NCBI RefSeq assembly: GCF_000283155.1
Contig: NW_004454239.1
Span: forward strand, 5,193,095-5,257,094
Reading direction: 5' to 3'
Source of the DNA: Ceratotherium simum simum
Taxonomy: Eukaryota > Chordata > Mammalia > Perissodactyla > Rhinocerotidae
DNA: 64,000 nucleotides
Below the pieces are notes generated by a model that ran no database searches, was not told the origin of the DNA, and saw only the letters and a list, made by a program, of their open reading frames with translations. The translations under genes and the position numbers were made by a program. Positions 44,901 to 56,900 of this stretch are shown here, piece after piece (within the stretch, counting starts at the first letter, position 1; each line of letters opens with the position of its first letter).

Positions 44901-47900
44901 CAGGGAAGGTCCCTTCTAGCCACCTACCCCTGCATGTGCATGTTTTGATTCCACTCTCCCTAGGACCCCCGCATGTAACTAATTCAGTTTGTTATGCTTG
45001 CAGGATACAAGGTAAGGCTACAAAAATCAACTGAATTTCTAAAACAATTAGAAAATGAAGTTTAAAGAAAAGTAACATTAACAGTAGCATCCAAAACCAT
45101 GAAATAGTAGAGATAAATTTAACACAATAAGTACAAGATCTGTCTACTGAAAATTGTAACACATTGCTTAGAGAAATTAAAGATGACCAAGACAAATGGA
45201 ATGGTATACCCCATTAATGGACTAGAAGACTCGGTATGGTTAAGACGTCAATTCTTCCCATATTAACCTAGAGACTCAATGCAATGCCAATCAAAATCCC
45301 AGCAGGCTTCTAAGTAGAAATTGGCAAGCTGATTTTAAAATTGTATATAGATCTGCAAAGGAAAAGTCAAAAGGGTATTGAAGAAGATGGGTAAAGTTGG
45401 AGGACTTACCTACCAGTTTTCAAGACTACAAAGCTACAGTAATCAAGCCAGTGTGGTAGTGTATACAAATAGACAAACCAATGAATAAAATAGAGAATTC
45501 AGAATTCACAGATATAGTCTCAATTTATATCAAAGGTGCCAATGCAATTTAGGGGGAAAAGAAGGTCTTTATAATAAATGATGCTGCAGCAACTGATGAT
45601 CCATAAGGAAAAAACTCGTCCCCTATCCACACCACACACAAAAATTAATTTGAGATGGATCACAGACCTAAATATAAAACTGTAAGGCTTCTAGAATAAA
45701 AACACAGGGAAAAATTTTTGTGACTTTAGGGTAGACAAAGATTTTTTTATGGAATGAAAAGCACAACACATAAAATAAATAAGTGATAAACTAGACTTCA
45801 TCAAAATTAAAAACTTTTGCTTTTCAACTGGGAAAAAATATTTGCAATATATCTGACAAAGGATATCCAGAATATATAAAGAACTCTTAAAACTCAACAA
45901 GAAGAAAACCCAAATAAAAAACGGGCAAAAATTCTGAACAGAGTTCATAAAAGAAGAGATACAAATGGCCAATAAGCAGGGAAAAGATGTTCAAGATTCT
46001 TTATCACGACGGAAATGCAAATAAGCTATTGGTGCAAATACAACACAGTGGCAAAAATTAAAGACTGAGAATACCAAGTATTGATGAGAAAGTGGACCGA
46101 CCGGAATTCTCACATGCAGTGCTGTTGAGAATGTAACATGGTACAACTACTTTAGAAAACTGTTTGACAGTTTCTTATAAACACACTCTTATCACACAGC
46201 CCAGCAATTCCACTCTTAGGTCTCACTCAAGAGAAATAAAAATGTATGTCCAAAAAAGACTTCTGGCACAAATATTCATAGCAGCCAGAAACTAGAGACC
46301 CAGATGTCCATCAATTTGTGAACATATTACGGTACATCCATATAATGGAGTCCTACTCAGCAATTAAAAAGAACAACACAGATGAATCTCAAAAGCATAA
46401 TGCGAGTAACAGAAATCAGACTCAAAGACTACATACTGTATGATTCTATTAATACAAAATTCTAGTAAAGATAAAACTATAGTGACAGAAAGCAGATCAG
46501 TAATTACCAGGGGAGGGAGAAGTGGGGCAAAGGGACAGAAGAGACCTTTTTGGGGTAATGGAAATGTTTGTATCTTGATTGTGGTAGTAGTTACATGACT
46601 GTACATATTTATCAAAACTCAAAAAACTATACACTTAAAAATAGTGATTTTTATTATATGTAAATTATACCTCAATACAGCAAATAAAACAGAAGAGGCT
46701 TGGTTAGAGGGGTTCTGGGAAGGTGGCAGTGGGGAAGTGTCATATTTTTTGACTCTCTCTGAATCCCCACATAAAGGCAGACAGAGCAATGAGATAGCAA
46801 AACCAAAACCAGGGACAGAATTTGCAATAAAAGTAATTGACAAAATATTCCCAGGGACTCCAAAATAAAAGCAGATGAGGAAGATAACACAGGAGAAAAT
46901 CTAGGTGCCCTTGGGTTTGGCAATGACTTTTTGGATACAACACCAAAACCATAATCCATGAAAGAAAAAATTAGAAAGTGGACTTTATTAAAATTAAAAA
47001 CGTCTACTCTGCAAATGCCATTGTAAAGAGAATGAAAAGAACTCCTAAAACTCAACAATAAAATAACAAACCACCCGATGAATAAATGGGCAAAAACCAT
47101 GAACAGACACCTCACCAAAGAAGACATATGGGTGACAAATAAGCACATGAAAAGACGGTCAACATCATATGTCATCAGGGAACTGCGAATTAAAACAATG
47201 AGATGCCGCTACATACCTATTAGAATGGCTAATATCCAAAACACTGACAACACCAAATGCTGGCAAGGACATGGGTCAACAGCAACTCTCATTCCTTGCT
47301 GGTGGGAATGCAAAATGGTACAGCCACTTTGGAAGACAGCTGGCGATTTCTAACAAAGCAAACATAGTCTTACTTACTAATCCAGCATCACGCTCTTTGG
47401 TATTTACCCAAATGAGCTGAAAACTTCTGTCCACATAAAAACTTTAACATGAAAACTTATAGCAGCTTTATTCGTAAGTGCCAAAACTTGGAAGCAACCA
47501 GAAGGTCCTCCAATAGATGAACGGATAAACAACCTGTGGTATATTCAGCAATAAAAAGAAACAAGCTATTAAGCCACACAAAGACATGGAGGAACCTTAA
47601 ATGCATATTGCTAAATGAAAGACGCCAGTCTGAAAAGCCTACATACTGTATGATTCCAACTACAGGATATTTTGGAAAAGGCAAAACTATAGAGACAATA
47701 AAAAGACTGGTGATTGTGAGGGGAAGAGGGCAAGGGATGAACAGACGGAGCACAGGGGATCTTTAGGGCAGTGAAACTATTCCATATGATACTTTAATGG
47801 TAGATATGTGTCATTATAAACCTACAGAACGTACAACACCAAGAGTGAACCATGATGTAAACTGTGCACTTCAGTTAATAACAACACATCAACACTGCCT

Positions 47901-50900
47901 CATCAATTGTCCCATATGTAGCACACTAACGTGAGACATTAATGATAGGGGGAACTAGGGGAGGGGGTTTATGGGAAATCTCTGCATTTTCTGCTCAATT
48001 TTTCTACAAACTTAAAACTGCTCTGAAAAATAAAATATATTAATTTAAACAAAACAGAAAAGCAGATGAGCCAAACTCACCCACATCACAAGACCTGCAT
48101 GGTTTCACTGTCTGTGTAGGAAGAAGCAGAGGGAGGCAAGAGTGTGTGTGATGGACCTAAGAACAAGAAAACCCCACAAGAGACAGCAGGTCTTCACTGA
48201 GAACATGGCGGGCCGGTGTGACTGGGAGCAGCTGAAACTGGGAGGGCTTTCACCTAAGGCTGGGGCCCTGCGAAATCTCGAAACTGTCCATCCAGGGACA
48301 ACAGGGATGAAGGAAGAGAAGGGCCAGATACGAGTGGGGGAAGAGAACAGAACCAGGAAATCTCAAAAATCTCAGAAACGTTTTTCCATATCTTTTGTAA
48401 AAAGACACAAAAACAACAGAAATGAGAACTCTATGAAATTAGAAAAGTTATCCTGACCCACAACTCCTAAAATTTAAGGAAAATGAATTTTATCTAAAAA
48501 TGAGCAATAGCAAAGTATCAAGGTCAAATCTCATATTGTCATAATAATAAAAAAGAGAATAAGGAGCAGAATAACAGTCCCTACAGACAATGAGAGCCAC
48601 TAGAAAGATGTATCCATAAAGCAGATCAAACTACAACCTTCAATTTCAAGATAAGCAGCCTTTTAGCTTGTTAAGAAAATGACATACGATATAAAAAAAC
48701 AACATATCAGAATTAGAAAAACTTAAAAATGAGGCATCAGAACTCAAGAAAGAATTAGAAATTAAAGAAAAAAAAATCATTTCAGTAATGAAAACTATAG
48801 CAGGTGAAATGGTGATACCGGCTCAACACAAGGTGGGCGTAAGGGAAGCCATCTTATAGAAGAAAGCCATGTTGGAACTATGAATAACCCCGACTCACCA
48901 GCCCCTCTGAATCTTTGCTTTAGTTTGCCTAAACAAGAAAGGGTCTGTCTCTGGGGGATTTGCAGGCTCTGCAGATTTTATGGCCCCTTCCAGCTGCAAT
49001 AAGATGATAACTTTGTTCTTTCCAGTTCCCTAGGAATGTGGTGGCCTCTGGACAGAGATGCTATGCTGATATCCACGACAACTGAAAGACCTGACGTGGC
49101 AACTCCCAGTCTGGTGTTGCAGACTAACCCTCTCCCTTTCCTAATCCCTTGCCCATAATTCACTGGCCTATATAATGGCTTCAAGATTCTGTATCCCCCT
49201 TAAAATGGTTCTTTCGGACATTAGTCAGCCACCTTCCCCCTTGCTAGCAAGTTGTAATAAAAAGTCCTTTCTCTCCTGCCTCCTTGCCTCTGGACTATTG
49301 CAGTGGGCAGACGACCCCACCTTGGGCGGTAAAAATGGTAGCCTCCCAAAAAGTATGTCCATGTGCTAACTCCCAGAACCTGTGACAGTGACCTTATTTG
49401 TAAAAAAGGTCTTTGTCGATGTCATTAAGTATCTCCAGACAAGGAGACTGTTCTGGATTATGCGGGTGGGCCCTACATCCAGTGACAAGTGTCCTTTACA
49501 AGAGACACGGAAGAGGAGAAGGCTGAGTGAGGGTGGAGGCAGAGACTGAAGTGATGCAGCTACAAGCTAAGGCACACCTAGGAATGCCTGGAGCCAAGAG
49601 AAGCCGGATGAGGCAAGGGCAGGACAGTCCTCCAGAGTCTTGGGTTGGAGCGCAGCCCCGCCGACACCTTGATTTTGGACTTCTGGCTTCCAGAGCTGTG
49701 AGAGGATAAACTTGTGTTGTTTTAAGTCACTCAGTTGTGGTGCCGGTCACAGCAGCACTAGGAAACGAGTGTAGCTCAGCCACCCAAGAGGGAGCACAAG
49801 CAGGAAGGACACAACAGACAAGCCTCAAGGCAACGCGACGGCGGACAGGAGAACAACCAAACGCAAAAAGAAAGCAATAAAAAGGATTCAAAAGAAAGAG
49901 ACAAACTCTTAACTCAGCAATTCTATCTGCATCTCAGAATTTTCCTTAAAGGAATAATCATGGATGTTCTGAAAAGATTCATATAATCATTGCATTATTT
50001 TTAACAGCCCTCAAACAGACACAACTTACTTTCTGAAAATATAACTCAAAAATCCCTAAATTGTTGAAGGGGTTCATCCATTTTCCCAATTTGATCTTGG
50101 TTTTCTAAATAAACTGGGCCCTGAAACAAGGCACCTTATAAGGACCCATGCCTACTGTCAGATTAATGGTGCTGCATTAACGCTGTCACAATTACACTCT
50201 ACGAAGAGTCTGCTGCTTAAAAAATGAAGTATCTTCATTAAACTGACCATTAATCAGTCGACAAAAGGATCTTTAACAGAACTTACTTTAATATATCCAA
50301 ACATTGGGGCTTGGTTGGACAATTTTCTTGGCATGTCTGTTTCTGGATTAATATGGTGTCGATCAGGACAGAGCCTTTTGTCTCTGAAAAAAAGTAACTG
50401 GATTTTAAAACCAGAAAAAACAATAACTTTTAACATATATTTTAAAGTATTCTTTAGGAAAATTAATCTATAATTAAAATCAGAAAACTTTTATTCCAGT
50501 TTAAAAGTAACCCATATTAAATACTTTAGATGACACTAACAATAGGTAAATAAGTGGAAAGAGATCCTAAAATTTAATTAACACTGAATAAACTTAAAGG
50601 AAAGAGTTACTTATTTCTCTAGACATTCTTAAATGCAATATGTAAATGAACAAAACGTACTTCCAAAATAAAGACTCTGAACCAGAAATGCATCCCCGTA
50701 ACCCACCCACAACAAAGGCCAATTAACCTCTAAACCAGAAGCCACTCCTTAACCCAAACTGAGAACTAGCTGAAGCTTCAGTTTCGAAAGTCAATATTCT
50801 ATTTAAAGGCATAATGGAAATTGCTGCTAATAATCTATTTAATGTAGCATAATTTTACAAAGTTAATGTCAACAGTGATCTTAAAATTAAATTCAATCCA

Positions 50901-53900
50901 GTAGATACATATCAGACACCTCCTACCCAGTCCCAGCCACTATCTATCAAGTATTGGCATCATGTCTGCATCAGAGAGAGGCCCCTGCGACTGTTAAGAT
51001 GTCCATGCTCTCCACGTTGATTTACAGAACGAATGCAGTTGTATCAAAATTTCATCAGGATTTCTGAAGAAATTGACGAGCCTATTCTAAAACGTATACG
51101 GAGATGCAAGGGACTTAAAACAACCTTGAAGAAGAGCTAAGGTGGAGGACTTACATACCAAATTCCAAGACTCATAAGAATATAAGCTACAGTACTTGCG
51201 AAAGTGTAGCACTGGTGTAAGGACGGACGTACAGACCAATGTAACAGAGCAAGTCCACAAACGGACCACACAGACTATCATCAGGTTTACATCAAAGAAA
51301 CCAATTCGGTGAGAACACAATGAGGTTTTAGATATATGATGCTGGAGCAAGTGCTTATCCATATGGGAAAAAGGATATCTCATACCATATATAAAAATTA
51401 ATTCAATATGGATTATATGCCTAAATGTGAAAGCTGAAACTATAAAGCTTTTATTTTTTTTTATTTTATTGTTTTTTGTGAGGAAGGTCAGCCCTGAGCT
51501 AACATCCATGCTAATCCTCCTCTTTTTATTGCTGAGGAAGACCGGCTCTGAGCTAACATCTATTGCCAATCTTCCTCCTTTTTTCCCCCAAAGCCCCAGT
51601 AGATAGTTGTATGTCATGGTTGCACATCCTTCTAGTTGCTGTATGTGGGACGTGGCCTCAGCATGGCCGGAGAAGCAGTGCATCAGTGCGCGCCCGGGAT
51701 CCGAACCCGGGCCACCAGTAGCGGAGCGCGTGCACTTAACCGCTAAGCCACGGGGCCGGCCCTATAAAGCTTTTAGAATAAAATATAGAAGAATGTCTTC
51801 ATGACCCAGAGATAGGCAAATATTTCTTACATAAGGACACAAAAAACAGTAACCATAAAATACTTCATCAAAATTAAAAATGTCTGTTCATCAAAAGACT
51901 ATTAAAAAGAGTGAAAAGGCAAGCCACAGACCAGGAGAAGATATTCTCAGTGCCCACATCCAATAGAGTACTTATATCTAGGATAAATAAATGACTCCTA
52001 AAACCCATAAGAAAAAGATAAACACCCCATTTAAAAAATGGACAAAAGACCTGAAGGGGCACTTCACAAAAAGGGGATGGTCAAATGTCCCACAAGCATA
52101 TGAAAAGACGTTCAACATCATTTATTATCAGGGAAACACAAACGAAAATCATGCTTCACCACTACACCCTCATGAACACTAGTGTTAGTGAGGACATGGA
52201 GCAACTCAAACTCTCTCAGGCACTGCTGATGGGGTCATGAGATGGTCAACCACTTCGGAGAAGTTAAACGTAAGTCTACCCCATGACCCAGTGATTCCAC
52301 TCCAAAGTATATACCCAAGAGAAATGGGTGCATATTTCCACAAAAAGACAGGTACAAGAATGTCCATGGCAGCTTCATACATAATAGCCAAACACTGGAA
52401 ACAAGCCACAGGCCCACTAGCAGGAGAATGGATATACACACTCATACATACTCATACAACACAATACTGAGCCACAAAATAAATACCGATACACACAACA
52501 ACATAGATGAACGTCACAGATTTTAGGTTGAAGGTACTATAATTGCATTTATATGAAGTTCAACAACAAGCAAAACTAATCAATGTTGACAGCTACCAGG
52601 AGGGTGGTTACTTCTGGGGAAGGGGCAGGAGGGTATCTCCGGGGCGCTCCCTCAGAGTGGGTGGTGTTTACACGGGGGCACACGTACGTGACAGTTCATC
52701 AAGCTGCAAATTGATCATCTCTGCCTCCTACTGTCTGTTATATCTCAATTTAAAAAAAGACGACTGGCTTACTTGCAAAAACCAAAAGCCTTAAGATACG
52801 GACAAAGAGGCCTTGTGGCTTTTTCATCTTCTTTGGCTTCCAGAACCCCTGCAGTGAATTCATACAGCTCCAATGGAATCGTGGCCTCTGCTCGCTCCAA
52901 GTAGCGCAGGACACCAGCTGCATGGCACGCACTTCTCTCCGTCAGCAGCAAGACAGATTTGGTCCTTTCATCTCCCTGTTCTGCAGGAGAACCCTTAAAA
53001 TGGGGGGTGAATAAGGAAAGCAGGTCATCCATACCAGTGTAAACGATGAAACTCTGTGGACTCTGAATTTGTCACTACACAGAAAATGCCAGTGGAATAT
53101 TAAAAGATAATAAAAATTAATCAAACCTGTTCGGCTAAACTCTGAAAATGATCAGACATGCAATACAGGCGTCCACCAAAAATTTTTGGAGAGGAAGGAA
53201 AGCTGAAGTGAACCACACATGTGGCATCAGTGATGGCCAAGAGCGGTATGCAATCATCAGTTAAGGCTGGAGAGAAGATTCCAACAATTTCAAATGAAGC
53301 TGGAGTTGTACTACACTTTCTCTACAGAGCAATTCCAGTAACCATACTTCAACACATTTCTTCATTGCATTTTACTTTTTAGATGCAAAGAAATCTCTTT
53401 CCCATTGTTTTCCAAAAATGTCACAGCCCAGCAATTAAATTCCAGAGAAAAGTGCTCTCCCTTTTAGCTTGAAAAATGTCTCTTTTTATTACAAATACAG
53501 GCTGCCCACATGTTTTATGCTTATTTTATACATTTTACTTTTATATTTCTAATATTAAATTCACCAATCACTTACGACCATAGGCACGTACATATATCTA
53601 ACACATAATAATGAGACAGCGATCCTTTAAAGCTGGAACTCCAGGGAGAATGTCCAGACTAAGGGTAGCTGCCTACTGACCTGAGAGCCCTGGGGCTCCT
53701 AGATCCACCTCAACATCAAAATCTTGGCGCAGGTTAATCTTCGTTTTTAAATTAACGTTACTAATAAATTCTCAGTAAATCTGGGGGACGCTGAGAAATT
53801 TGGAGACGAGATATTTAAATGAATTGAAGACGTGATTCCTATTAGTTCAGCTTCTCTAAACGTAAGTATGAATTAAAACACTTACCTAATGCAATGTGAG

Positions 53901-56900
53901 AGCCAGAACTTAACTTCTTCTTCCACTGTTCCAAAACTCTTTTTAAATCAAAAACCATTTCTTTATGCATTTTCAAGCAAAATATTGAACTGCTTTCAAC
54001 TACCTAAAGATGAAACCAAAGAAGCCAGTGCACAGGCAGGAACATAAGCCTGAAGTCAATTGTTCTATCGATAATTATGAATATGAACCACTTTAAATTA
54101 TTTGTGAGGGCATTACCTCACTGATCCACTAATCCTAAGAATGAGATGACAGTAAATTTAAATAAATATAATTCCAAAATTCTATAGTTTATATCTAAAA
54201 ACTTGCTCAAGTGAAACAAACATTATTTTGCTAAAACTGCTTTCTTTTTTAAATAATACATACACACATATGTGTGTGTATATATATGTACGTGCCTGTG
54301 TATATGTGTGTGTGTACATACATATATATAAATATATATACAGATATCTGTACGCACCAAATTTACGGTACTATTGTCAACTGGGGTTTTCTCACTACAC
54401 CTTCCAGTTCACTGTTGTTGAAAAGTGGATGTACTCCTGATTCTTATATTTTATTTTGTATTTGGCTTTGTTTCTATATTTTAGCATAATTTATACAAAA
54501 TCAGATTAAATTACTCTTTAGCTAATTTATTTGGCTTTTCTGGCTACATGATAATATATTTCAGTGTCATCTTCTCTATTTTCTTAAATAAAGGGTACAG
54601 AAGATGCTGGCATTTCTTCGTGAATCGGATCCTTTTAGTGCCCCACCCTGACAAGACACAAAGCACTGCTCCCTCAGGGAACGCTCACTGTCAGCGGAAA
54701 GGCTGGTCCCACCTTGAGACTCCCCCTCAATGTCAGGCCTCCTGCTACCAGCACTTACAGCAGAACCCACCTCCTCTTCTGACCGATGTTAAACTAATAA
54801 ACTTTTATCCCCCGTCAAATATTTAACAACCCCAATAACTCTCTGTGGACTCGAGGCTCAATCATAGTTTAAACAGTTAAGAACACTTTATGTGTGGAAG
54901 GGCTCACCTTACACACTATTTCTGTTTCAGCTACAGAACAGGTGAAGATCAAGGTCTTTTGTGCCTGACTTGGAATGAAATCAAGAGTTTGGAGTAAAGT
55001 AGAGGTTTTTTCACATTCTAGGCAAAGATGCACTACCTGGTAATGAAATATAGAAACAATGTGACGGAAAAAATGTCCAAGGTGGTCCCATTTCACTTTT
55101 CATAGGTAAGGTATGATTTTCACAGAAAAGAATACATAGGAAATCAATATAAACTTAAATACACAGTTACAGATTTGTGTATGAAACTAAAGCTATAATC
55201 TTTTAATATTAAGCCATGAAATAAAGGTGACTTGCTTGAATTCATCAGCCTCCACCGCACCCCGGACTCATTACCTGCTGGACACTGCCATAGAGAGCGG
55301 CCTCCTCCATGGCCGTGATCACCACGTAGGGGTCATTCATGCACTCTCTCACCAAATGTCCCACGTGTCTGTCCCAGTGAAGTCCAACAGCAACAATCTG
55401 ACGGGGTGCAGATTCCCTTTCTCCAACTTCAACATTTTTTTTAAAGTTATCTAATATAGCAAACATCTAAAAAATTAGTATAATTTCATTTTTATTTCAA
55501 AAGAGAATAATATTTAGTCTGACAGAATATAAAAGGTAAAGGGTTATATATTCTCTCTTCTCAGAGTGGGGAAAGCCTTTATAAAAAAGTAAAAGAAAAA
55601 ACTAAAAAGGAGAAAATGTTTACTATAAACAAAACACAAACAAGATCTGGGTAAACAAGTAACATGTAATAAAGGATTAAGCTCCTTATAAAAAAACTCA
55701 TACAAACTGATTTAAAAAAGTGATCTCACCAACAGAAAATAAGCACAGGAAACGAGCAGGCAGCTCAGAGAAGAACAGGTACAAACGGCCAGGAGGAATT
55801 AAGGCTCAACTTCACAAGGAATCAGGGAAATACAGACTCAGCTAAGAGAAACCTCCCTGAGAAAGAATTTTTGCTCTTCAAAGAAAACTTGAATATTGGG
55901 AAGGAAATTTCAGATAAATGTTCTCTCTTATTAATTACAGAAGTTAAAGGAAAGATTTTTTTTAGATTAACTGGTTTCTTCTCCAGCTAAATATCCTTCC
56001 TTATTCCTAAAAGCAGTGAAGACTTTGTGTCTGTGTGTATATATATGTATTTTTTTTCTGAGTAGTAATGACATCTAAATGGATGCCATACTTACTTGTT
56101 CATTAGCTTCAGAGAATAATACTTCCACCTCATCCAAAATTAAGTGACAGAGTCTAAGAAATAACAAGCTTTGATATGTGAGAAGTCTCAGGAGGCTATA
56201 CGGTGTTGTCACAATTACATCACCTACATTTTAAAAGAAAAAACAATTAATATTTTAGGTTTTCCACAGGTTTTCCTAACATTTCCTTTGCTAAGATTCC
56301 ACATACTTTCTAGAAATGTCTTCTAATTAAACAAAAGGCTGTTTTTCTTCTTCAGGTGGCTCAGGCTAACCCCTGTCACTATGTGATTAAATACCTGGGC
56401 CCCCACCGGGATGGCGCTCCTGAAAGGCAGGGAGAGTTTTAGTCAACATCTAACAAACAGGAGGAGGCAGTAAACAGTCGGTAAATGAGTGAAATCACGT
56501 AGATTCTCAGTGAAACAGACAGAAGCCAGGATCAAACCTTCACTGGCCATATCCATTGGTAATCGACAAGTGAGGTCTAGACTGGTGACCTCATCACATG
56601 AGCCCTGCATCAGCCATGGCTCCCAGGCCCACCTGGGCAGAGTTCCACCGTGTTCTGTAGGGAAAACCAAACAGCTTGGAAAGGATGCTTACAGCCCCTT
56701 GGAAGCTTCAGATTTTTGGCTTCATCTTTGTGCAGTCCAATGGTTAACAACACAGGATGAAGAGGCCTAGAGGACAGGCTATCGTCTCCCAATAATTCAA
56801 AGACAAACTGGGCCTTTTTCCACCCAGGGCACACGATGACTGCCAGAGGCTGCAAAGACAAACAAATTCACATAATTTTGCATAAAAGTTAGGAATCGAA

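Noticed and set aside
46644..47766. Several + strand open frames as genes
   Set aside because: They are fragments of old L1 sequence.
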